This document shows, piece by piece, positions 26,515-35,291 of a stretch of DNA of 64,000 nucleotides. Positions within the stretch are counted from its first letter, which is position 1. Every line of letters starts with the position of its first letter. The notes beneath the pieces were generated by a model. The model had not been told where the DNA came from and did no database searches. It was given only the letters and a program-made list of their open reading frames with translations. Both the position numbers and the translations under genes were made by a program. The DNA is from Leptospira sp. (GTDB taxonomy: Bacteria; Spirochaetota; Leptospiria; Leptospirales; Leptospiraceae): positions 124,001 to 188,000 of the forward strand of contig JAPZTS010000011.1 of NCBI GenBank assembly GCA_027533185.1, read 5' to 3'.

Positions 26515-27303
26515 TTAGTTCAAATGAACCCGATAATCATCTTCTGATTTAAAAAGACTACCAGCAAATGGAATCTTGGTTGATTCTAAAGTTTCCCCTG
26601 CATGTAGGAGAACTTGTATCCAATCAAGTAGCTCACTCGTACTCGGCTTTTTCCTTAGGGACTCAATTCTCCGAATCGAATAGAACATGGCTAATGCCTT
26701 TTCCATAAGCTCCGTTTGGATAGAAGGAAAATGAACCTTTATAATTTCTTTCATGGTTTCCCGACCAGGAAATTCGATATAATGGAAGATACAACGTCGC
26801 AAAAAAGCATCGGGTAATTCTTTTTCATTATTGGAAGTAATGATGATGATCGGCCTTTCTTTTGCTATGATATGTTCATTCGTTTCTGGAATAAAAAATT
26901 CCATCTTATCTAATTCTAATAAAAGATCATTCGGAAATTCGATATCTGCCTTATCGATTTCATCGATTAAAACAACCGATCGTTTTGGCGAGGAAAAAGC
27001 TTCTCCAAGAGCTCCCAATCTAATATAATTTTTTACATCCTTTACCCGATTCATACTCTCTTCATCTGGGAACCGAGAATCGTTCAATCGAGATACAGCA
27101 TCATAAAAATAGAGACCTTCTTTTGCCAAACTGGTCGACTTAACATGCCAACGGTAGAGAGGGAGTTTTTCTGTTTCAGCGATAAAACCAGCAAGGACAG
27201 TTTTCCCAGTGCCTGGCTCCCCTTTGATAAGGAGCGGACGTTTCGTGATTTGCGCTACACTAACTGCTTCTTTTAATTCTTCTGAGAGGATGTAATCCAA
27301 CAT
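26515..27303 (-). CDS. MoxR-family AAA+ ATPase
   Basis: 262 residues from ATG at 27303; this start is chosen over a GTG at 27318 because GAGGAAGGG lies 4 bases before it. Walker A is GEPGTGKTVLAG, Walker B VLIDEIDKAD, sensor 1 IIIITSNNEKELPDAFLRRC with the arginine finger region, and the C-terminal lid includes RKKPSTSELLDWIQVL, a typical MoxR motif. It works with the VWA protein encoded 2 bases downstream. The client is not known; the PrsW-like gene further down is a possible functional partner. Confidence 0.92.
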   Translation of the reverse strand: MLDYILSEELKEAVSVAQITKRPLLIKGEPGTGKTVLAGFIAETEKLPLYRWHVKSTSLAKEGLYFYDAVSRLNDSRFPDEESMNRVKDVKNYIRLGALGEAFSSPKRSVVLIDEIDKADIEFPNDLLLELDKMEFFIPETNEHIIAKERPIIIITSNNEKELPDAFLRRCIFHYIEFPGRETMKEIIKVHFPSIQTELMEKALAMFYSIRRIESLRKKPSTSELLDWIQVLLHAGETLESTKIPFAGSLFKSEDDYRVHLN

Positions 27304-27361
27304 GTTTCCCTTCCTCACCCCAAAATCACTCGATTTCCTCGGAAATCCACTAAAAATTGCT

Positions 27362-27389
27362 TTTTACTAGAATTTGAATTCACTAGAAT
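27362..27389 (+). promoter_or_regulatory. Candidate promoter for the 642-residue protein gene
   Basis: TTTTAC (27362-27367), 16 bases and TAGAAT (27384-27389) lie 24 bases before the ATG at 27414, in the 110-base region between divergent moxR and this gene. It overlaps the ACTAGAATT direct repeats. Pattern-based only. Confidence 0.3.
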
Positions 27390-27390
27390 T
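27366..27390. repeat. 9-bp direct repeat ACTAGAATT, 16-bp period
   Basis: ACTAGAATT occurs at 27366-27374 and 27382-27390, with GAATTC adjoining the first copy. The spacing is close to 1.5 helical turns. It sits in the divergent control region between moxR and the 642-residue protein gene, so it may be a binding site. Confidence 0.3.
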
Positions 27391-27413
27391 GCCGAATAGA
27401 AAGACTGTAATCT

Positions 27414-29342
27414 ATGGGCGATTTTGATAATACAAAACGGGCAATTGGTGTCGGCAAACTGGACGATTCCGCACGGAAGGATATGTTCAACAAATTTGTC
27501 AGCGCGGGGGGAACCGTTATCCGCGAAAAGACCGAACCAACGGAAGAAGATAAAAAACGCAATCGTCCAGAACCGAAAGTTCGCCAAGGAACTGTCTCTC
27601 GAGGCGGTGAAGACAGTTCAAAAGGGCGTGGTGGACAGTCTACAAAGGGAGGCAGTGGAAAGTCTGATTCGAGTGCCTCCAAATCTTCCTTGGACTCAAA
27701 AGCCCAATTTGAAAAGGAAATCTCCAGCTTCAGCGCCCGTTTCGCAATCAAATTGAAGTGTTGGCTTTCTCGTGTTACGCCTTTTGGCTCCGGTGATTTA
27801 ACGACAAAGTTTATGCACGATTTTGCCGTCAGAGCAAAACAAGCGTTAATTGAATTGCAATATAGCGGTAATGAATTGTTGGCAAACAAACAACACTCTC
27901 CTTCTCTCTCTCGTGCCTTAGATCGTATCAACCCAATGCTCGTGGAACTCATCGCACTCGGCCAAAAACTTTACAATGGACCAGAATTGACAGATCTAAC
28001 GGAGCCAATACTTTCTGCACCAAACTCTCCAGTGGCCATTGAGCGGGTAAAACCCCAAATTTACAACTTGTTTCGAAGGATGTACATCCTCTACCCCTAC
28101 CAGGAAACACTTAAAAAATCCTTTTTGCAAGGTTATGATGAGTTGCAAAAACTGGAGAACAAACCGGCGTTAATATACGCAAATAAAAAGAGAAAGATAT
28201 CTCAGGAAATTGATACACTTTTCGATGGTTTTTTTGAAAAACTTTATCTTGTAGTTATTAGGTCAGAAAATAAGAATATTCCACTGATCTCACGTTATAT
28301 GGAAAATCTCTTGGAGATCAATCCTGAAGACAAACCTGGGCATAGAAAGTCAGGTGAAAATGTTCCGGGTGGGACACCCGTAGAGTCTATAGAAGATCTG
28401 AAGGAAGAAAAAGAGAATGAGGAATCTGAAAAGAAGGAGGATGAAGTTGTTCTATCCAAAGAACAGGCTTATGGTCTTCGTTTGATGCAAATGTACACAA
28501 TTCCAAAACTTCGGAAAAAATTTGATCCAAAAGGTGACTATGCAACCTTACCAGATTCAGATAAAGCCCTTCTTTCCTTATTTTACTTTTTAGAATTCGA
28601 TGATGAATACTCCTTCGTCATGACTACCAAAAAGATTGATATCAAAGCAGGAAATGTAAATGGAGTAAAGGTCGATTATAGGCAAAACCTTTTGGATATT
28701 TACGAGGGTACACGCTCCATTACGGATCAATTCAAAATCTACGTAGATATTATGAAGGAGTTGGAAAAACATAAAGCCAACCCCGGTCAGAATTATATCG
28801 AGGCGTCTAAAAAGTTGACTGGAATCGAACAGAAACGGACTGGCCAGTCCCGAACTGTTCGAATGGCCGTCAAAGAATTTGCTCAAAAGTCAAGAGATTC
28901 CCTTTTGGTCCTCATAAAAGATATGAAGGGGAAAAAGGAAATTGTTGGGAACATGAACGACATACTAACGTTAGATGCAATGGAAGCACGGAAACGTTTG
29001 AATAAAAAGGCTGTTAAGCAGTGTATTATGGAAGCTTATTGTTATGTGATGGCATTGTACGACCGTATTGATACGGGGGACTTGTATGGTGGTCTAGTAG
29101 AGCTTACTCCTGAACAAATGAAATCGTCTTACGGTATTGACGTAAGTACAGAGCCAACGTCTGAGGATAACAATGAAGAAATATCTAAAACCGAAATGGA
29201 AGATGCCTCAAACTCGGAGCATGGTAACGGCATTGCTTCGTCACCTTCAAACCAAGGCTCAACAGAGACGTCTCAAGAAAATACTCATGGGGATTTAGGT
29301 TCAGAAGACGATGACATCCTTCCAGAAGGAAATCCGTTTTAA
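27414..29342 (+). CDS. Large charged hypothetical protein, no recognised family
   Basis: 642 residues, no signal peptide or membrane segment. Residues 1-25 form a short conserved-looking start (MGDFDNTKRAIGVGKLDDSA). Residues about 30-100 are a disordered Ser/Gly/Lys-rich stretch. Residues about 100-310 are mainly helical (SFSARFAIKLKCWLSRVTPF), followed by a Glu/Lys linker (about 310-345), a second helical domain (about 350-575) and an acidic Ser/Glu tail ending DDDILPEGNPF. The layout suggests a multi-domain scaffold or structural protein. The pseudo-nitrilase gene overlaps its stop by one base (TAATG). I do not recognise the family. Confidence 0.8.
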   Translation: MGDFDNTKRAIGVGKLDDSARKDMFNKFVSAGGTVIREKTEPTEEDKKRNRPEPKVRQGTVSRGGEDSSKGRGGQSTKGGSGKSDSSASKSSLDSKAQFEKEISSFSARFAIKLKCWLSRVTPFGSGDLTTKFMHDFAVRAKQALIELQYSGNELLANKQHSPSLSRALDRINPMLVELIALGQKLYNGPELTDLTEPILSAPNSPVAIERVKPQIYNLFRRMYILYPYQETLKKSFLQGYDELQKLENKPALIYANKKRKISQEIDTLFDGFFEKLYLVVIRSENKNIPLISRYMENLLEINPEDKPGHRKSGENVPGGTPVESIEDLKEEKENEESEKKEDEVVLSKEQAYGLRLMQMYTIPKLRKKFDPKGDYATLPDSDKALLSLFYFLEFDDEYSFVMTTKKIDIKAGNVNGVKVDYRQNLLDIYEGTRSITDQFKIYVDIMKELEKHKANPGQNYIEASKKLTGIEQKRTGQSRTVRMAVKEFAQKSRDSLLVLIKDMKGKKEIVGNMNDILTLDAMEARKRLNKKAVKQCIMEAYCYVMALYDRIDTGDLYGGLVELTPEQMKSSYGIDVSTEPTSEDNNEEISKTEMEDASNSEHGNGIASSPSNQGSTETSQENTHGDLGSEDDDILPEGNPF

Positions 29343-30052
29343 TGGCAGTAGTAAAGATCACAATCTTCCAAAAGGATATTCATAAGAGAATAAACAAAGA
29401 AGATATACAAAAGATTTCGGCTTCTCGGTCCCAATTCCTAGTTCTTCCAGAAGGGTTTCCCGAATTCTTTCAAAGCAATTCGCCGGCAGATGCCACCAAA
29501 CATGAGAAGGAATACCAAGACCATCTGCTAGAAGTTTCAGAACATTTCCCAGGTGTCATTTTTGGTGGGTCACATTTTAGAAACAATGAATCGGGTCACC
29601 TAACGGTTAGCCTTCCAATTGTCCAGTCACTTGTAGTTGTAGATTTTTATGAAAAGAAAAATCCGAATCCTTCCCGTGAACGATCCGTAAAAAAAGGAAC
29701 CTCGGAATCTATTTTTATTATGGGTGGCTTGCGTTTTGGATTTCTTCTTGGTGAAGATATCCTGAAGAACGAGATTTGGGAAGAGTTTGAAAGGGAAGAT
29801 ATAGAAATTGTTTTTTATTTATCAAAAGAACAAAACAATCGTTCCTATGAAGATGATTTGAAGTACTTTGAAGATCTGGCAAAAAACAGAAAAATACACC
29901 TGATTCGTGTTTGCGCAACGGGTGGGGAATTACTTGGTCGTAGTCTCTATGCTTCTCCTTCCGGTATCAACTGGAAGGTAGGAAAAATTGAAGAAGACAA
30001 AGAGGTTTTAAAAACACTCTCTGTCAACCTTACGCGAAGTTATCTGCTCTAA
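29342..30052 (+). CDS. Nitrilase-fold protein lacking the catalytic cysteine
   Basis: 236 residues of the carbon-nitrogen hydrolase fold. The Glu of the triad is in FLVLPEGFPEFF and the Lys region is in VVDFYEKKNP. The nucleophile elbow, normally G..ICyD, reads FGFLLGED, so Cys is replaced by Gly. The only Cys is in a different strand (LIRVCATGGELLGRS). Length is also short for the family (260-300). It is probably a non-enzymatic binding protein. Start ATG overlaps the stop of the 642-residue protein gene (TAATG), so the two are translationally coupled and likely act together. Confidence 0.78.
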   Translation: MAVVKITIFQKDIHKRINKEDIQKISASRSQFLVLPEGFPEFFQSNSPADATKHEKEYQDHLLEVSEHFPGVIFGGSHFRNNESGHLTVSLPIVQSLVVVDFYEKKNPNPSRERSVKKGTSESIFIMGGLRFGFLLGEDILKNEIWEEFEREDIEIVFYLSKEQNNRSYEDDLKYFEDLAKNRKIHLIRVCATGGELLGRSLYASPSGINWKVGKIEEDKEVLKTLSVNLTRSYLL

Positions 30053-30070
30053 TCGATAAAGGGTTTAAAT

Positions 30071-30646
30071 CTACTTTTTTTCCTTTTCTTTGGCATCAAC
30101 TTCAGACCAGTCCATTGTAAACAATAGTATCACTATCCCTATGGAAACACAAGAGTCTGCGACATTAAAGGCAGGCCACCTGTCGAAGATTAAAAAATTT
30201 GGCCAATCGAAATCTAAAAAGTCAACTACACCGATAAATTCCAATCCAGGTCTTTCTGGAGAAAAACCAAACCGAAATCCTTCGCCAGGTATCTTAACGA
30301 AAAATTTATCAAAAAAGTTTCCGAAAGCCCCAGCCATTACAAAGTTCCAACCCCATGGATTTCCGAGGTTTTCCACACTCCATCGATAAAAGATCAAAAA
30401 TACGATCGCAAAACCGGTGGCAAATAAACTTGGCAAGGCATTGTCCTGAAACAGACCAAATACAAAACCCGTGTTGAATGTGAGAGACAGTTTAAAAAAC
30501 TCTCCGAGCACAGGGATACTTTCGTATGCATGCATTTTCACAATGATCCAGTACTTCGTAGCTATATCTAAGGCGAATCCAAATAGAACAAATGCTAAAT
30601 AATGAGGTTTGTAGACTGAAAAAAATGGGGTTTTGGGGAGGTTCAT
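30071..30646 (-). CDS. lspA: Lipoprotein signal peptidase (signal peptidase II)
   Basis: Removes the signal peptide from diacylglyceryl-modified prolipoproteins in the inner membrane. 191 residues with four membrane helices. The catalytic aspartates are in [10 protein letters not shown] and [11 protein letters not shown], and the family segments [13 protein letters not shown] and [12 protein letters not shown] are present. The loop between them carries an extra F/G/P-rich stretch. The last gene of the oxidoreductase-UbiB-lspA series, 6 bases after the UbiB-like gene. TAGGAAC precedes the ATG closely. Confidence 0.95.
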   Translation of the reverse strand: MNLPKTPFFSVYKPHYLAFVLFGFALDIATKYWIIVKMHAYESIPVLGEFFKLSLTFNTGFVFGLFQDNALPSLFATGFAIVFLIFYRWSVENLGNPWGWNFVMAGAFGNFFDKFFVKIPGEGFRFGFSPERPGLEFIGVVDFLDFDWPNFLIFDRWPAFNVADSCVSIGIVILLFTMDWSEVDAKEKEKK

Positions 30647-30652
30647 AAGTTC

Positions 30653-32290
30653 CTATTGCTTAATTTTCCAATACTTTAGACCAGATTTGGCGAGAGACCA
30701 AAAGGAAAGTCCTGAGAGTATGTAAAATAAAAGGCTTGGTTCTTTCCAGGATTTTTCCGCATAATACATGCCAAAAAAGAAAAATATGGATCCGAGTAGA
30801 CCAAAAGTCAGGATTTCTAGAAGAATTGTGTTTCGATTGGCGCCCTCTTCCTTAAGCGGAAACTCACCACGATTGATCTTGTAGAGCAGATCATTGAGTT
30901 CTTTGGGAAGGGCAAATAAACTGGATAACATCTCTTCCCCTTCATCTCGCCAAAGTTTCTTTAGACTGCTTCCTTTTAAAACAATGGTAGAAAAAGGTTT
31001 TTCAGCGTATTCAAAGATCGAATGGGTTGGATCTAGGTAGGAAAAATTTCCCAACAGTAAGGCCAATACGCGGTGAAGGCTTAAAAAATTGGCCGGTAGT
31101 TTCAGAGAGGAAAAAAGTCGCTTCAAACTCACTTGGATTTCTTTCAAAAAACGGAGGTCTTCCATCGGACGTAAGGTTTCAAACCCTAGGTTTCTAAAAT
31201 CACTCGTATTGGAAAGGATACGTGAAAGTTTTGAGAGAGAGTATTTTATGATTTGCACGAGTTCTTCCTTTCCCAAAGATTCAGTAACAGCGCCCAGATC
31301 AATCAGACATTCCGCAATCAAATAATAATCTCTTCGCATAGAACCAATCAGTATCTTTTCTAAAATTTTGGTCTCCTCTATGGAAACAGACTGAACGGCA
31401 CCAAAATCGATAAAACAAACTTCTCCTGTTTCCATAAAGATCAGATTTCCAGGATGTGGATCCGCATGATAAAACCTATGTTCAAATAACATCAATATAT
31501 ATGCCCGGATCAGTTTTTGAAGATAAGGATTTTTTTTATTCGGTGAAAGATTGGGAGAAAGTTCATAAATTTTTTTCCCTTCCACAAATTCCGTAACTAA
31601 AACATTTTCACTGCAGAATTCTAAAACTGGATCAGGAAAATAAAAATCCTTTTCGTTTTGGAAGAATTCCTTCGTCCGAATCAGTGCCTTCAGCTCGTTT
31701 TTCAAATTGAGTTCTAAACGAATCATCTCCTTTAACTGTGAGATTACTTCCTTGCCAGAAATCTTCACAACAAAGGTATCGATAAACCAAATGACACGGC
31801 ATATGGCTTTTAAATCTCCTTCTGCCTCTTCCTGAATGCCTTTGTAAAGAACCTTGATTGCAACTTTTTTTCCATTATACAATCCCGTATGGACTTGAGC
31901 TGTACTTGCGCTCGCATGAGCTGTTTCTGAAATATCCGAAAACACCTCTTCTAGTTTTTTTGCATGATCTGAATTCCAACCCTCCGAAAATTCTCGAAAA
32001 CTTTTAGGCGGAACCTTGTCCTGTAAGTCCTGCAATTCCCAAAGGTATTCCTCAGGTAGAATGTGAAATAGGTTACTTAAAAATTGACCTATCTTTATAT
32101 ATATACCACCTAACGAAAAGAATAGATTTTTCGTTTCTTTTCCTTTTTTTTTCAGAAAAGTCTCTTTGAGCTTTTGAAAATCTGAATCACTTAGAAATCG
32201 AACTTGGATTTTCGTTAAATAGATATAGGATGCCCAAGTACTAAATACAAACTGGTACAAGGTTCCTTGCCTTTTTTTGGGTTCTTTCAC
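30653..32290 (-). CDS. ABC1/UbiB-family atypical kinase
   Basis: 545 residues. The family-defining KxGQ motif is in YIKIGQFLSNLF; the Ala-rich nucleotide loop is in SASTAQVHTG, the Lys in VAIKVLYKG, the catalytic loop is HADPHPGNLIF and the metal-binding Asp is in FIDFGAVQ. Two hydrophobic segments lie at the C terminus (TFGLLGSIFFFFGMYYAE and LLFYILSGLSFWSLAKSG). UbiB relatives support quinone synthesis or lipid handling at the membrane. Because Leptospira make menaquinone, a role in that or another isoprenoid lipid path is inferred. Overlaps the upstream oxidoreductase stop by 4 bases. Confidence 0.93.
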   Translation of the reverse strand: MKEPKKRQGTLYQFVFSTWASYIYLTKIQVRFLSDSDFQKLKETFLKKKGKETKNLFFSLGGIYIKIGQFLSNLFHILPEEYLWELQDLQDKVPPKSFREFSEGWNSDHAKKLEEVFSDISETAHASASTAQVHTGLYNGKKVAIKVLYKGIQEEAEGDLKAICRVIWFIDTFVVKISGKEVISQLKEMIRLELNLKNELKALIRTKEFFQNEKDFYFPDPVLEFCSENVLVTEFVEGKKIYELSPNLSPNKKNPYLQKLIRAYILMLFEHRFYHADPHPGNLIFMETGEVCFIDFGAVQSVSIEETKILEKILIGSMRRDYYLIAECLIDLGAVTESLGKEELVQIIKYSLSKLSRILSNTSDFRNLGFETLRPMEDLRFLKEIQVSLKRLFSSLKLPANFLSLHRVLALLLGNFSYLDPTHSIFEYAEKPFSTIVLKGSSLKKLWRDEGEEMLSSLFALPKELNDLLYKINRGEFPLKEEGANRNTILLEILTFGLLGSIFFFFGMYYAEKSWKEPSLLFYILSGLSFWSLAKSGLKYWKIKQ

Positions 32291-33327
32291 TTTTTTCGCC
32301 TATAGATAGATTCGATCATTTCTAGAATTTGGATATTGTCAAAAAGAGTTCCTTCCTGGTGTTTTGTTTTTTTTGCGTAAACATCATAGATTTCCTTGTA
32401 GATGCCCAAAAAAGCATTGGAAGTTTCCGGATTGGGAAATTCGCTCGGTAAAAAAGGATGAAGGCTTTGGAAGCCAGAATACAATTTTGATGTTTGAGAT
32501 TCGTAAAAAACAAAGCCATCATTGGAAAGAATCATCCGATGGGAATCCGTATGAATATCTAGTTCAAATTGAAAATATTCTCGTCCGCCGGATACATCCA
32601 AAAGTATGGGAATTCTTTCCTTCGATTCTAAGAGTGCATACGCTCTCGTTTCGATTCCATTTTTATGCGGTCGGTCTATTTTTGCAGTCATTACACTACA
32701 AGAACCGCAGATCCAATGGATCAGATCTAAGGCATGTGTTCCGTCGTGTAATAATGGTCCCCCACCTTGTTTTTGAAAGGCGATTCCCGGATTTCTGGCT
32801 GAGGTAAAAACAGAAGCACGTATCGAACGTATCGAGCCGAATTGTTTCCTGCTAAGAGCTTGTTTCACCCATTGGTAGCTTGGATGGTATCGGCGTTCGT
32901 GGTTGATCCAAATTTTGGCTTTCTGTTTCTTTCGAAGGTTTTCCAGTTGGGCCGCTCCCCTTTTGGAGAGTGCAACTGGTTTTTCGATCAGAATATGTCG
33001 AATTCGGTTCTCCAAACAAAAACGGGCCAGATCCTCATGGGTATTACTTGGTGTAGCAATGATAGCAAGGTTGTATGTTTGGAGCTCTTTTTTGGAAAGG
33101 TTCTGGAAGGAACCTAAGTCCATTGAGGGAAAACCTGTTTCAATCGAGAAATTTTGCATCCGATCCTGAGATATATCAACCCCTAAGGTGAGATCAAAAC
33201 GCATCCGACCGAATTTAGAGAGGAGAACTCCCGCATGTGTGCATGGTTTCTTTCGGAATGGGTCTTTTTCTAAAAGTTGCCCAATCCTTCCTAGCCCAAT
33301 TAGGACCGTTTTCATTTTGGATTTCAT
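32287..33327 (-). CDS. Gfo/Idh/MocA-family oxidoreductase
   Basis: 346 residues from ATG at 33327. A TTG at 33345 is open further upstream but ATG with GGAAG 11 bases before it is preferred. The NAD(P) Rossmann motif is VLIGLGRIGQLLE, the sugar-family EKP signature is ILIEKPVALSKRG, and the substrate domain has GGGPLLHDGTHALDLIHW, with the typical D.g.H..D pattern. The substrate is unknown. It heads the operon with a UbiB-like kinase and lspA, and diverges from murF. Confidence 0.92.
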   Translation of the reverse strand: MKSKMKTVLIGLGRIGQLLEKDPFRKKPCTHAGVLLSKFGRMRFDLTLGVDISQDRMQNFSIETGFPSMDLGSFQNLSKKELQTYNLAIIATPSNTHEDLARFCLENRIRHILIEKPVALSKRGAAQLENLRKKQKAKIWINHERRYHPSYQWVKQALSRKQFGSIRSIRASVFTSARNPGIAFQKQGGGPLLHDGTHALDLIHWICGSCSVMTAKIDRPHKNGIETRAYALLESKERIPILLDVSGGREYFQFELDIHTDSHRMILSNDGFVFYESQTSKLYSGFQSLHPFLPSEFPNPETSNAFLGIYKEIYDVYAKKTKHQEGTLFDNIQILEMIESIYRRKK

Positions 33328-33365
33328 TTTAAGATTTTCTTCCAAATAGACAAAGCATCGTTAAG

Positions 33366-34760
33366 ATGGTAAAGACAACTATGATTGCACCATTTTCTTA
33401 CTCACTGTCAACAATTCTTGCGGTTCTCAATCGTGTATACAATTTCAGTTTGTATGTCGATACGGCCTTCACGAGTATCACTACTTCCTCAAAAGAATCA
33501 AAAAAAGGAAGCCTCTTTGTTCCTTTGGTTTGGGACCGAGACGGTCACCTCTATATCAAAGACGCTTTGGACCGAGGAGCAAGCGGATTTCTTTGTAAAA
33601 AAGATCATCCGATTTTAAAGGAACTTTCCATTGAGGAACAAAACAAAGCAATCTTAGTTCGCGATACACTCCATGCTTTAGGAACTCTTGCAAACTTTCA
33701 CCGCAATCGATTTGCTACGTATGTGGTAGCTATTACTGGCTCATCGGGGAAGACTACCACCAAAGATTTGTTAGGATCTGTTTTTTCTTATTTGCCAAAA
33801 AAACAGGTTGTTGTAACCGAAAAAAATTACAATAACGAAATTGGTGTGCCCTTTACTCTCTTTCGTATTACAAAGGATACTCGTATCGCTGTCGTGGAAA
33901 TGGGTATGAACCACCGTGGCGAAATAGAAAGACTTTCTAAAGTCGCCAATCCGAATGCAACGCTTATCACAAATATAGGTTCAGCACATATTGAAAATTT
34001 AAAAAGCCCGAAAGAAATAGCTAATGAAAAGTTGGATATTACAAAGGGAATGGTTGGCGATAGAACTCTTTTTGTCCCAGATGATTTGAATTTCTTAAAC
34101 CTGGCAAAGACTCGTGCTAAAAAGGAAAAATGGAAATTAGTGACATGGCGGCAATCCAAATCTTCGTCATTAAAAATCGTAAAGACGAATCCAGGGGGAT
34201 TTGTCCTTAGCCTTTACGGTAAGGATGTAACTTGGAATCTTCCTGGAACCAAATTATTGAGTAATGTTCGAGGTGTTATTGCATGTGCAGAATTCTTAAA
34301 CATTCCAAAAGATGCAATTGTAAACGCTATTCAAAAGTATAAAAGCCCAGACAAACGACTCAATATCAAGAAATCGAAGTATACAATTATTGACGATTCC
34401 TATAATGCCAATCCTGAATCGATGGCTTCTTCGATTGAGGCAGCCGCACAGATGGCAGGTAAAAAAAATCTTGTTTGGGTTCTTGGAGACATGAAAGAGT
34501 TAGGTTCTTTTTCTAAACACTACCACAGAGAAATTGGAAAACTCATTTCGAGGTTTCCAAATGGCAACTTGTATACTTACGGAAAAGATTCGAAAGAAAT
34601 TTCAAAAGTTGTTTCTGGTGGAGAACATTTCACAGATCGCGAAAAACTAATAGAACATATCCGAACTAACGTTTCAAAAGGATCTGTGATCCTTATAAAA
34701 GGCAGTCGATCCATGAAAATGGAAGAGATTGCCGAATCTCTTTACCGAATTAAGACTTGA
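33366..34760 (+). CDS. murF: UDP-MurNAc-tripeptide--D-alanyl-D-alanine ligase
   Basis: Adds D-Ala-D-Ala to the peptidoglycan precursor. 464 residues. Mur ligase ATP site ITGSSGKTTTKDLLG, central motif EMGMNHRGEIERLS, and C-terminal DDSYNANPESM are all present. ATG at 33366 is 38 bases from the divergent oxidoreductase start. Unlike in many bacteria it is outside the murE-mraY cluster, though only 1.6 kb from the end of murC and on the opposite strand. It is followed by purE after 30 bases. Confidence 0.95.
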   Translation: MVKTTMIAPFSYSLSTILAVLNRVYNFSLYVDTAFTSITTSSKESKKGSLFVPLVWDRDGHLYIKDALDRGASGFLCKKDHPILKELSIEEQNKAILVRDTLHALGTLANFHRNRFATYVVAITGSSGKTTTKDLLGSVFSYLPKKQVVVTEKNYNNEIGVPFTLFRITKDTRIAVVEMGMNHRGEIERLSKVANPNATLITNIGSAHIENLKSPKEIANEKLDITKGMVGDRTLFVPDDLNFLNLAKTRAKKEKWKLVTWRQSKSSSLKIVKTNPGGFVLSLYGKDVTWNLPGTKLLSNVRGVIACAEFLNIPKDAIVNAIQKYKSPDKRLNIKKSKYTIIDDSYNANPESMASSIEAAAQMAGKKNLVWVLGDMKELGSFSKHYHREIGKLISRFPNGNLYTYGKDSKEISKVVSGGEHFTDREKLIEHIRTNVSKGSVILIKGSRSMKMEEIAESLYRIKT

Positions 34761-34790
34761 AGAATCGGGCTTACTTACAAATCTATTCGT

Positions 34791-35291
34791 ATGTCTAGCT
34801 CTCTAGGAAAAGTTGCGGTGATCATGGGCTCCCACAGTGATTGGGAAACCATGAAAGAGGCAGTGTCTATCTTGCAGGAATTTGGAATTCCATATACCAA
34901 AGAAATTGTTTCAGCGCACAGATCTCCTGACTTGATGTTTGATTTTGCAAAAAATGCGAGAAAAAGTGGTTTCGCTATAATCATCGCTGGAGCTGGTGGA
35001 GCTGCTCATTTACCAGGGATGACAGCATCTCTCACAACACTACCCGTTTTGGGAGTTCCCATTCAATCTAAGGCTTTGTCAGGAATGGATAGCCTACTTT
35101 CTATTGTGCAAATGCCCAAAGGGGTTCCCGTTGGAACTTTAGCAATCGGAACAAGTGGTGCAGCCAATGCAGGACTTCTGGCCGTCCGAATACTATCCTT
35201 ACAAGCGAGTGAATTGTTGCTTAAACTGGAAGCCTATGAGACCCGAATCCGTGAAGAAGCTCTCTCAAAAAATTCTCTATTAAACGAATGA
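34791..35291 (+). CDS. purE: 5-(carboxyamino)imidazole ribonucleotide mutase PurE (class I)
   Basis: Converts N5-CAIR to CAIR in purine synthesis. 166 residues. The conserved GSHSDWETM phosphate/base site, the [12 protein letters not shown] loop (catalytic His) and [12 protein letters not shown] are intact. The close partner purK overlaps its stop by 4 bases, consistent with a class I (N5-CAIR-using) enzyme. Confidence 0.97.
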   Translation: MSSSLGKVAVIMGSHSDWETMKEAVSILQEFGIPYTKEIVSAHRSPDLMFDFAKNARKSGFAIIIAGAGGAAHLPGMTASLTTLPVLGVPIQSKALSGMDSLLSIVQMPKGVPVGTLAIGTSGAANAGLLAVRILSLQASELLLKLEAYETRIREEALSKNSLLNE

